Below, piece by piece: positions 1 through 5,096 of a stretch of 5,096 nucleotides of DNA. The translations under genes and the position numbers were made by a program. The notes under the pieces are model-generated. The model did not search any database. It was not told the DNA's origin and saw nothing but the letters and a program-made list of their open reading frames with translations. Every line of letters starts with the position of its first letter. Within the stretch, counting starts at the first letter, position 1. The stretch comes from an uncultured Ruminococcus sp. (GTDB lineage Bacteria; Bacillota; Clostridia; Oscillospirales; Ruminococcaceae), in assembly GCA_947177715.1 (NCBI GenBank), contig CAMWVM010000135.1, positions 1-5,096 of the forward strand, given 5' to 3'.

Positions 1-5
1 ACATA

Positions 6-59
6 ATGTCTTCCGCCGCCACACCTATCCGAAAGGATAGGTTGGAGGCTGGGGGTCAT
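6..59 (+). other. Long imperfect hairpin with GAAA tetraloop, unidentified
   Basis: The top of the hairpin is a perfect 7-bp stem (24-30 with 35-41) closed by a GAAA loop at 31-34. The pairing continues outward through 6-21 and 43-59, with a bulged C22, a G18-A46 mismatch, a bulged T50 and one T-T mismatch, giving about 22 pairs. Two of these (11-54 and 12-53) are G-U pairs only if the plus strand is the RNA, and the GNRA loop also exists only on that strand, so a plus-strand RNA is favoured. No U-tract follows on the plus strand. On the minus strand only six bases (TTATGT) are visible beyond the hairpin before the window edge, so an intrinsic terminator for the minus-strand operon is not supported but not fully excluded. 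It could be the end of a structured RNA, an interspersed palindromic repeat, or an operon-end RNA stabiliser. I do not recognise the family. Confidence 0.55.
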
Positions 60-88
60 CTTGCCTAAGTTATAAAACTAATCATTTA

Positions 89-964
89 TTAACACACATA
101 TTCTTTTTTAAACGTATCTATATCTATATTATCCTTATACACGAACATTGAAAAGTAGTCCTTTTCATTCTCATATCCCTTAACTCTTACCCTGTTGTTA
201 TAACACCAAAAGTCCCAGTCAATTCCCTCCTCGGGTTCGGAATAAACATCTGTTATGCACACAGGATATTCATCAAACTCACTTTGTATATACTTTTCAT
301 AACTGCGGTTTGTGCACATAATAAGCGGTTTAACACCGTATTTTTCTTCAATAACAATGCAAAACTCACTAAGTCTTTTTACCGTTTTTTCCTTATCAGG
401 AGAGGCAACAGCATAAATTCCTGTAAGGTTCACCTCAACAGCAGGAATAAGACGACCGTTTAAGGAATCTCCCATAGCGTCACAGAAATATTCCCCCTGC
501 TTTTTTCCATCAGTATTCAGTTTAAATATATGGTATGCTCCTGTGAGAAGTTCACACTCACAGGAGTTTTTCCAGTTTTCATTAAACTGTTCGTCCTTGA
601 AAGACGTACCCTTGGTTGCACAAATATAAGCTGCACTTATATTCTGCCTTGAAAATACGTCCCAACGGATTTCACCCATGTTCGAATCAACCAGTGCACC
701 TCTTATAGGATAGTCTTTTTTATCTGGCTGATTAAACCAAAGTTTTCCCGTAAAAAACAATACAGCAATATTAATTAATATAATGATAATACAAAGAATA
801 GAAAACCTGACAATAAACCTCCTTAGCCTGTGCTTTGACTTTCGGAGCGGTTCTTCAACGATTTCCTCAGCTGAAAATTCATTGTCTATTTGCTCAATTA
901 CGTCATCATCCAGTTGGAATTCCTGTGTATATTTATCAGATTCTTTACTGTGAAACAACCTCAT
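89..964 (-). CDS. Membrane-anchored GH25 (lysozyme-fold) protein, probably catalytically degenerate
   Basis: This is a 291-residue protein counted from the ATG at 964. Residues 1-50 are cytoplasmic, with an acidic stretch (about 18-38) and a basic Lys/Arg cluster (40-53). Residues 51-71 form one strongly hydrophobic helix, so this looks like a type II membrane protein with its C-terminal domain outside. Residues 86-291 match the GH25 muramidase fold: a start like GxxVxxxxGEIxW, ATKG (116-119, usually ATEG), FNENW, GAYHIF (142-147), a KPLIMCTNRSYEKYI-like strand, and a final IDIDTF resembling the family VDLNxF motif. By my eye alignment the catalytic acids are missing: the first-strand Asp is Leu91, and the DxE pair after 'LPxV' is Glu177-x-Asn179. 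The late Asp (281) is retained. It may therefore bind glycan or protein rather than cleave peptidoglycan. No cell-wall-binding repeats are seen. It overlaps the rrf2 gene by 20 bases and is last in the operon. An upstream ATG at 970 is possible but sits too close to the ribosome binding site. Fold call fairly secure; inactivity is inferred. Confidence 0.78.
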   Translation of the reverse strand: MRLFHSKESDKYTQEFQLDDDVIEQIDNEFSAEEIVEEPLRKSKHRLRRFIVRFSILCIIIILINIAVLFFTGKLWFNQPDKKDYPIRGALVDSNMGEIRWDVFSRQNISAAYICATKGTSFKDEQFNENWKNSCECELLTGAYHIFKLNTDGKKQGEYFCDAMGDSLNGRLIPAVEVNLTGIYAVASPDKEKTVKRLSEFCIVIEEKYGVKPLIMCTNRSYEKYIQSEFDEYPVCITDVYSEPEEGIDWDFWCYNNRVRVKGYENEKDYFSMFVYKDNIDIDTFKKEYVC

Positions 965-1385
965 TTTCATTATCCTTACATTCAGATTCTTTAATTAAAT
1001 CTGCAAAATTATAGCTGTCAAGCTTTTCTCTCACTGTTTCTGTAATATCAGAAAAAGCTTTCCTGTAACAGCATACTCCCATCGCTCCTCTGTTACATTC
1101 TCCGTCAGGAGCAAGACACCGTGAAAAACAATATGTACCCTCTATAGCCTCAACGACCATTCTCAAAGTAATATCTTTCGGGTCAAGATTAATCATATAT
1201 CCGCCTTTTGAACCTTTAAATGATTTTACTATTCCGGCGCTCACAAGATTTCTTAATATTTTCAATGCAAATCTCAATGTAACAGATGAACGCTCTGCAA
1301 GCTTTTTAGCTTCCACACGTCCGCCGTCCTTACAAAGATTAGAAACAATTCTGACAGCATAATCTGTTTCAAGAGTTATAAACAT
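945..1385 (-). CDS. Rrf2-family transcriptional regulator, probable Fe-S cluster sensor
   Basis: A 146-residue DNA-binding regulator of the Rrf2 family (relatives are IscR, NsrR, CymR). It begins with the family-typical MFITLETDYAVRI. The winged helix-turn-helix follows: KKLAERSSVTLRFALKILRNL (about 27-47) as the HTH, and KSFKGSKGGYMI (about 54-65) as the wing with its conserved GxxGGY. ITLRMVVEAIEG (72-83) leads into the linker. Cysteines at 86, 90, 97, 105 and 106 lie where Fe-S Rrf2 proteins carry cluster ligands; 90, 97 and 105 are the most plausible trio, with spacing slightly wider than the C-x5-C-x5-C of IscR. Regulators of this type respond to Fe-S status, NO or redox state, so CymR-like cluster-free action is less likely. 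The start at 1385 is chosen because GGAGG lies 8 bases upstream and the family N-terminus begins there; an in-frame ATG at 1418 would overlap rpoD and add 11 non-conserved residues. It begins 16 bases after the rpoD stop and overlaps the GH25-like gene. Its targets are unknown; the adjacent gene is one candidate. Confidence 0.88.
   Translation of the reverse strand: MFITLETDYAVRIVSNLCKDGGRVEAKKLAERSSVTLRFALKILRNLVSAGIVKSFKGSKGGYMINLDPKDITLRMVVEAIEGTYCFSRCLAPDGECNRGAMGVCCYRKAFSDITETVREKLDSYNFADLIKESECKDNENEVVSQ
973..977 (-). promoter_or_regulatory. Ribosome binding site that decides the GH25-like gene start
   Basis: AAGGA on the minus strand lies 8 bases before the ATG at 964 but only 2 bases before the ATG at 970. 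The spacing favours the downstream ATG, removing two residues (Met-Lys). The site lies inside the last codons of the rrf2 gene, so ribosomes finishing that gene pass over it, which suggests translational coupling. Confidence 0.6.
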
Positions 1386-1393
1386 ACGCTGAA

Positions 1394-1398
1394 CCTCC
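1394..1398 (-). promoter_or_regulatory. Strong ribosome binding site of the rrf2 gene
   Basis: GGAGG on the minus strand, 8 bases before the ATG at 1385. It fits in the 16-base gap after the rpoD stop codon and fixes the start at 1385 rather than at the upstream in-frame ATG (1418). Confidence 0.75.
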
Positions 1399-1401
1399 GT
1401 A

Positions 1402-2505
1402 TTAATCCAAATAATCACGGACTTTGTTGCTTCTGTTTGGATGACGAAGCTTTCTCAAAGCCTTAGCTTCGATTTGACGAATTCTTTCACGGGTAACGTT
1501 AAACTGTTGTCCCACTTCCTCAAGTGTTCTTGAACGTCCGTCCTCAAGTCCAAATCTAAGTCTTAAAACCTTTTCTTCACGATCGGTAAGAGTCGAGAGA
1601 ACCTGATTTATCTGTTCCTTAAGCAATACAAGAGAAGCTGCCTCCGCAGGTGCCGGAGCATCCTCATCAGGTATAAAGTCACCAAGATGAGAGTCCTCCT
1701 CTTCACCGATTGGCGTTTCAAGAGAAACAGGATCCTGTGCAATTCGCATAATTTCTCTCACACGTTCTACTGACATATCAAGTCTTTCGGCAATGTCTTC
1801 AGGAGATGGATCACGTCCGTTTTCATGCAAAAGCTGACTTGAAGCCTTTTTGACCTTTGTTATTGTTTCAACCATATGAACAGGGATACGAATTGTTCTT
1901 GCCTGGTCTGCTATTGCTCTTGTTATAGCCTGACGAATCCACCATGTAGCATAGGTTGAAAACTTAAATCCTTTTGTATAGTCAAACTTTTCAACAGCTT
2001 TTATAAGTCCCATGTTGCCTTCCTGAATCAAATCCAAGAAGCTCATTCCTCTTCCAACATATCTCTTTGCAATAGAAACAACAAGTCGAAGATTAGCTTC
2101 AGCAAGACGCTTTCTTGCATTTGAAGCTTCCTTTTCATTATTTCCCGCCATTTTTTCTGCAAGCTGAATTTCCTCTTCAGATGTCAAAAGAGGAACTCGT
2201 CCGATTTCCTTTAAATAAATCTTTACCGGGTCGTCAATGGCAATGCCGTCAGTTGAAAGACTGATATCCACAGATTCAGGCGTAATATCTTCCTCAGGAT
2301 TAACAAGCATGATATTATCATCAGGAACGATATCATCAATTATTTCAATATTAAGTGCTGAACAGCTGTCATAAAATGCGTCCATATGCTCTACGTCAAA
2401 ATCAAGTTTTTCCAAAGCGTCTGTAATTTCCTTTGTCGTAAGTTTTCCTGTTGCTTTTCCCTGTTCCAGCAAACCGTCAATGATGCTGTTTTTCTTATCT
2501 GTCAT
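1402..2505 (-). CDS. rpoD: Housekeeping RNA polymerase sigma factor (sigma-70/SigA)
   Basis: The 367-residue primary sigma factor directs RNA polymerase to -35/-10 promoters of growth genes. Length matches Firmicute SigA, which lacks the long insert of E. coli sigma-70. Residues 1-60 form a region 1.1-like acidic/helical segment ([10 protein letters not shown]). [17 protein letters not shown] (91-107) is region 1.2. Region 2 runs about 134-205, with the core-binding/-10 signatures [38 protein letters not shown] and the melting/-10 recognition helix [28 protein letters not shown] starts region 3. Region 4 includes [15 protein letters not shown] and the -35 helix-turn-helix [20 protein letters not shown] (337-356). 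No key residue looks lost. It follows dnaG by 56 bases, as in the classic macromolecular synthesis operon, and is followed at 16 bases by rrf2. Upstream of the ATG are AAAGGA (12 bases away) and a nearer GGAA (6 bases). Paralogous stress or sporulation sigma factors are unlikely because regions 1.1, 1.2 and 3 are all present. Confidence 0.97.
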   Translation of the reverse strand: MTDKKNSIIDGLLEQGKATGKLTTKEITDALEKLDFDVEHMDAFYDSCSALNIEIIDDIVPDDNIMLVNPEEDITPESVDISLSTDGIAIDDPVKIYLKEIGRVPLLTSEEEIQLAEKMAGNNEKEASNARKRLAEANLRLVVSIAKRYVGRGMSFLDLIQEGNMGLIKAVEKFDYTKGFKFSTYATWWIRQAITRAIADQARTIRIPVHMVETITKVKKASSQLLHENGRDPSPEDIAERLDMSVERVREIMRIAQDPVSLETPIGEEEDSHLGDFIPDEDAPAPAEAASLVLLKEQINQVLSTLTDREEKVLRLRFGLEDGRSRTLEEVGQQFNVTRERIRQIEAKALRKLRHPNRSNKVRDYLD

Positions 2506-2531
2506 ATACTATTCCATTCCTTTCATAACAT

Positions 2532-2547
2532 TCTGCAATCAAGCAGA
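2532..2547 (-). other. Small hairpin in the dnaG-rpoD gap
   Basis: A 5-bp inverted repeat, TCTGC/GCAGA, with a 6-base loop lies in the 56-base gap between dnaG and rpoD. There is no following U-tract, so it is not an intrinsic terminator. In E. coli the dnaG-rpoD junction is an RNA processing point that lets the two genes be expressed at different levels; a similar role here is only a guess, and so short a stem could arise by chance. Confidence 0.25.
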
Positions 2548-2561
2548 CATTAACCAAATAT

Positions 2562-4334
2562 TTATGATTTTTTTGACTTAAGACGTTCTCTGAGTTTTAG
2601 AAAATCATCGTCCGTCATATCTTTTTTAACACTGTCCTTTTCTGCATAGCTATTAAGCAGATTTATGTAATCAAACACCACTTGTTTATCAATTCCCATA
2701 TTATCATACTTTTCAAGTATAGATGTTATTTTACCCACTTCATCGGGGGAAAATTCACCGTTAAATGAGGTAATTGAATGATCTTCGTTGTTTTTTATCT
2801 TTTCAGTAAGACTTACATAAATTTTTTTGTTAAAAGCCGTTACAAATTTTTCAGGCGGAAGCAATTCCAAAACCTCACCACAAAAATCAGGGTTGTTATA
2901 TAAGTAATATATTATTCCGCATTCCGCCAGCGACTCCTTGTAATGCGACGCAGCTTCTGGGTTAATATTGTCACGCCGTCGTGAAACATAATTCACAAGC
3001 TCTCTGTCCTCACGTTTACGCTGAGCATATCTGTATTTTCTGATAATCGAATTTATTTCCTCGGAAATAGCCGCCTTACTTACTCCCTGTTCATTTGAAA
3101 TCTTCGATATATAAACATCTCTTTCAACAGGAGAAACAATCTGTGCCAAAACCTTATAAACTCGTTTCATATAGTCTATCTTGCCTAAATCAGTATCAAG
3201 ATCCAAACCCTCACGGCACTTATTAAGCTCAAAATTTACTGCACCGTCTGCATTGTCAAGAAGATGTCTGAACTTGACCTCTCCGAACTTATTGACATAC
3301 TCATCAGGGTCTTTAGCGCCTGCCATTTTTATTACAGTAGTTTTAAGTCCTGCTTCACTTAAAATATTAATAGCTTTCTGGGTTGCTTTCTGTCCTGCTT
3401 CATCAGAATCATAACAGATTATAACTTCGTCCGCATAATTGGATATCAGCTTAACCTGTTCCGGTGTTAATGCCGTTCCGCAGGATGCCACAGCATTTTC
3501 AAAGCCTGCCTGATTAAGAGATATAACGTCAAGATTACCCTCGCAAAGCAAAATCTTTCTTTCTTTCGCAGCTGCATTTTTTGCAAAATTCATTGAAAAC
3601 AAAAATCGGTTCTTATGATATACATCTGTATCCTTGGTGTTAAGATATTTACGCTTATCATCGCTGCTTAATGCACGACCGCCAAAGCCGACTATATTTC
3701 CTCTCAAATCAATAAATGGAAACATCGCACGGTTCACAAAGAAATCATATGTATTTCTTGTATTTTTCTGCGAACGTGAAATAAGGCTGGCGTCGATAAG
3801 CTCCTGTTCGGAATATCCTTCACTCATCATATGTCTTTTTAGCTCTGACCAACTGTTCGGTGCAAAACCCATACCATATTTCTGTACAGTTTCCGCTTTC
3901 AGCCGTCTTGTTTTAAAAAGATATTCCCGACAGGCTCTTCCCTCATCGCTTTTCAGCTTTTCAAAGAAAAACCTTGCGGCGGTTTTATTCATCTCATACA
4001 AACGCTTGCGCCTGTCTGTTCCCCCACCTTTAAAAAAGCTGTCCTGAGGCAGATCAACACCGCCTCTGTCGGCAAGCAGCTTCACTGCTTCCCAATAATC
4101 CAGATTGTTATACCTCATTGTAAAAGTAATAACATCTCCGCCTGCTCCGCAGCCAAAGCAATGGAAAAACTCCTTATCAGGGTGAACATGACAAGACGGA
4201 GTTTTCTCATTATGGAACGGACAAAGACAAATATAGTCACGCCCTGTACGTTTTAGGGTCACATAGCTTCCCATTACTTCTGCAATAGGATTTGCCGCTT
4301 TCAGCCTGTCAATAAATTCAGCAGGCAATGGCAT
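2562..4334 (-). CDS. dnaG: DNA primase DnaG
   Basis: DnaG lays RNA primers for Okazaki fragments at the replication fork and is recruited by the replicative helicase. From the ATG at 4334 it is 590 residues, the usual bacterial length. The N-terminal CHC2 zinc ribbon shows CPFH (Cys38, His41) and CFGC (Cys59, Cys62). The catalytic core follows, with the basic RNA-polymerase-like motif around FPFIDLRGNIVGFGGRAL and KYLNTKDT (about 205-235). The TOPRIM metal site is intact: CEGNLDVI (Glu265), DSDEAG (Asp309, Asp311) and KDPDEY (Asp342, Asp344). The C-terminal part (about 460-585) is the more variable helicase-binding domain. An in-frame GTG at 4343 would add three residues; the GAAAGGAA ribosome binding site is only 3-4 bases from the GTG and 11-12 from the ATG, so neither spacing is ideal. 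I chose the ATG, as it begins the conserved MPLPAEFIDRLK. It sits between dgt and rpoD in the standard cluster. Confidence 0.97.
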   Translation of the reverse strand: MPLPAEFIDRLKAANPIAEVMGSYVTLKRTGRDYICLCPFHNEKTPSCHVHPDKEFFHCFGCGAGGDVITFTMRYNNLDYWEAVKLLADRGGVDLPQDSFFKGGGTDRRKRLYEMNKTAARFFFEKLKSDEGRACREYLFKTRRLKAETVQKYGMGFAPNSWSELKRHMMSEGYSEQELIDASLISRSQKNTRNTYDFFVNRAMFPFIDLRGNIVGFGGRALSSDDKRKYLNTKDTDVYHKNRFLFSMNFAKNAAAKERKILLCEGNLDVISLNQAGFENAVASCGTALTPEQVKLISNYADEVIICYDSDEAGQKATQKAINILSEAGLKTTVIKMAGAKDPDEYVNKFGEVKFRHLLDNADGAVNFELNKCREGLDLDTDLGKIDYMKRVYKVLAQIVSPVERDVYISKISNEQGVSKAAISEEINSIIRKYRYAQRKREDRELVNYVSRRRDNINPEAASHYKESLAECGIIYYLYNNPDFCGEVLELLPPEKFVTAFNKKIYVSLTEKIKNNEDHSITSFNGEFSPDEVGKITSILEKYDNMGIDKQVVFDYINLLNSYAEKDSVKKDMTDDDFLKLRERLKSKKS

Positions 4335-4454
4335 ATTTATCACCGTTCCTTTCTAAAATATTATCACTTCAATTATCGCCTATGTCTTCAATGCAACTTT
4401 GCGTAGCATTGCGTGAAACAGTGGAAAAACGGCGTTTTCACACTCAACAAAGTA
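4335..4454 (-). other. dgt-dnaG intergenic region with small inverted and direct repeats
   Basis: This is the longest non-coding gap inside the cluster. It holds the inverted repeat CAATGC/GCATTG (4389-4394 and 4406-4411, 11-base loop), overlapping a direct repeat TTGCGT (4399-4404 and 4409-4414), 10 bases apart, about one helical turn. A second, bulged hairpin lies at 4421-4441 (GTGGAAAAAC, loop GGC, GTTTTCAC). On the minus strand its T-run lies within the stem rather than after it, so it is at best a weak attenuator. A TGATAAT -10-like sequence on the minus strand (about 4362-4368) lacks a well-spaced -35. The dnaG ribosome binding site occupies about 4346-4353. The region may tune dnaG expression, but no element is securely identified. 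Confidence 0.3.
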
Positions 4455-5096
4455 TTATCTTGTTTTCCACGAAGCAGGTATAAAAAGCTGTGAAAACACA
4501 TCAATGGCATAGCTGTCAGTCATTCCGGCGATATAGTCACACACCGCTCTTTCCTTTCCAAACCTCTCAGCAAGCTGCTGATAAAGCTTTGGCATCTTCT
4601 CAACGTTATGACAATAATAATCATAAAGCTTCTTAAGCATGTCCTGTGCTTTTGTTTCCTCAGATTTGCATTTCGGATTTCTATATACGCTTTCAAACAT
4701 ATATGCATGCAGCGCTTTATATGCTTTATCCACTTCAGCAGACATTCTTATGTCCTTTGCACCGTTATCTACGATCGACCGTACAAGAGTCGTAATCCTC
4801 TCAGATTTGGAATGCCCTAAAACATCAGTTATTTCTTTAGGCAAATCCTCCTCGCATATTATTCCCCCTCTTATAGAATCATCAATATCATGATTAATAT
4901 ATGCAATTACATCAGCAAATCTCACCACATATCCCTCACGGGTATCCGCAATCTGATTTGTGTGCTTTAAGATTCCATCTCTTACTTCATAAGAAAGATT
5001 CAAACCTCTTCCATCGTTTTCTATGTAATCGACTACTCTCAGTCCCTGCTCATAATGATGAAAACCACATGGCGAAAAACAATCCAATGCACGCTC
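4455..5096 (-). CDS. dgt: dGTP triphosphohydrolase-like HD-domain protein (5' end cut by window)
   Basis: The fragment is 213 codons, open to the right edge; the first in-window codons read Glu-Arg-Ala-Leu. This matches the family stretch (GHAGERAL...) that follows the HD motif. A TTG at 5087 could be mistaken for a start, but it encodes the conserved Leu of ERAL and the true start lies outside. Visible family signatures are GFHHYEQGLRVVDYIE, NLSYEVRDGILKHT and VRFADVIAYINHDIDDSIR; the Asp of 'FAD' should be the last metal ligand of the HD site, while the earlier His and His-Asp ligands are upstream of the window. These enzymes hydrolyse dGTP or other dNTPs to the deoxynucleoside and tripolyphosphate, limiting dNTP pools. 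The C-terminal half (about 100-213) is helical and typical in length. It precedes dnaG by 120 bases, an order common in Clostridia. Actual substrate is not predictable from the sequence; 'deoxyguanosinetriphosphate triphosphohydrolase-like' is the safe name. Confidence 0.93.
   Translation of the reverse strand, partial: ERALDCFSPCGFHHYEQGLRVVDYIENDGRGLNLSYEVRDGILKHTNQIADTREGYVVRFADVIAYINHDIDDSIRGGIICEEDLPKEITDVLGHSKSERITTLVRSIVDNGAKDIRMSAEVDKAYKALHAYMFESVYRNPKCKSEETKAQDMLKKLYDYYCHNVEKMPKLYQQLAERFGKERAVCDYIAGMTDSYAIDVFSQLFIPASWKTR

Noticed and set aside
6..59. Intrinsic terminator of the minus-strand operon
   Set aside because: The hairpin is strong, but the six visible bases beyond it on the minus strand (TTATGT) are not a U-tract, and the G-U pairs favour the plus strand.
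1386..1418. Longer rrf2 start at the ATG at 1418
   Set aside because: It would overlap rpoD, adds residues outside the Rrf2 family, and the strong GGAGG lies downstream of it, serving the ATG at 1385.
3181..3414. Plus-strand open frame opposite dnaG
   Set aside because: It is antisense to the conserved TOPRIM region of dnaG, and its translation has no recognisable family features; it is a shadow frame.
3634..4047. 137-codon plus-strand open frame opposite dnaG
   Set aside because: It lies wholly within intact dnaG, and its product resembles no family and has antisense-type composition.
4362..4393. Possible sigma-A promoter before dnaG (TTGAAG and TGATAAT on the minus strand)
   Set aside because: The spacer is about 20 bases for the best pair and about 13 for the alternative (TTGCAT to GATAAT), neither near the usual 17.
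4520..4893. Short open frames on both strands within dgt
   Set aside because: They overlap a conserved coding frame and lack recognisable domains; the dgt frame explains the sequence.
1..5096. CRISPR arrays, insertion sequences, tRNA or rRNA genes
   Set aside because: No regularly spaced repeats, transposase frames or tRNA/rRNA signatures are visible in the window.

Overview
This window reads as chromosomal DNA of a fairly low-GC Firmicute, most likely a clostridial (Ruminococcus/Oscillospiraceae-like) gut anaerobe. That rests on the style of the DnaG, sigma-A and Dgt proteins, AAGGA/GGAGG-type ribosome binding sites and the gene order. The exact genus is not determined. All five genes lie on the minus strand, so transcription runs from high to low coordinates.

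Right to left: the 3' part of a dGTPase-like HD-domain gene (dgt, cut by the right edge), a 120-base gap with small inverted repeats, DNA primase (dnaG), a 56-base gap with a small hairpin, the housekeeping sigma factor (rpoD/sigA), an Rrf2-family transcription regulator, and a membrane-anchored protein with a GH25 (lysozyme) fold. The last two are packed tightly behind rpoD: a 16-base gap, then a 20-base overlap. The left 88 bases carry a long imperfect hairpin with a GAAA tetraloop.

The dgt-dnaG-rpoD core is the familiar macromolecular synthesis cluster: control of dNTP pools, primer synthesis for replication, and promoter recognition for growth-phase transcription. The unusual part is its tail. 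In many Firmicutes rpoD is followed by trmK and a nif3-like gene; here the place is taken by a probable Fe-S Rrf2 sensor, apparently translationally coupled to a GH25-like protein. That protein keeps the fold signatures but appears to have lost the residues GH25 enzymes use for catalysis. It is the best candidate for something undescribed: a surface-anchored GH25 pseudoenzyme co-expressed with a redox or iron-responsive regulator and the housekeeping sigma factor. This is inference from sequence only.
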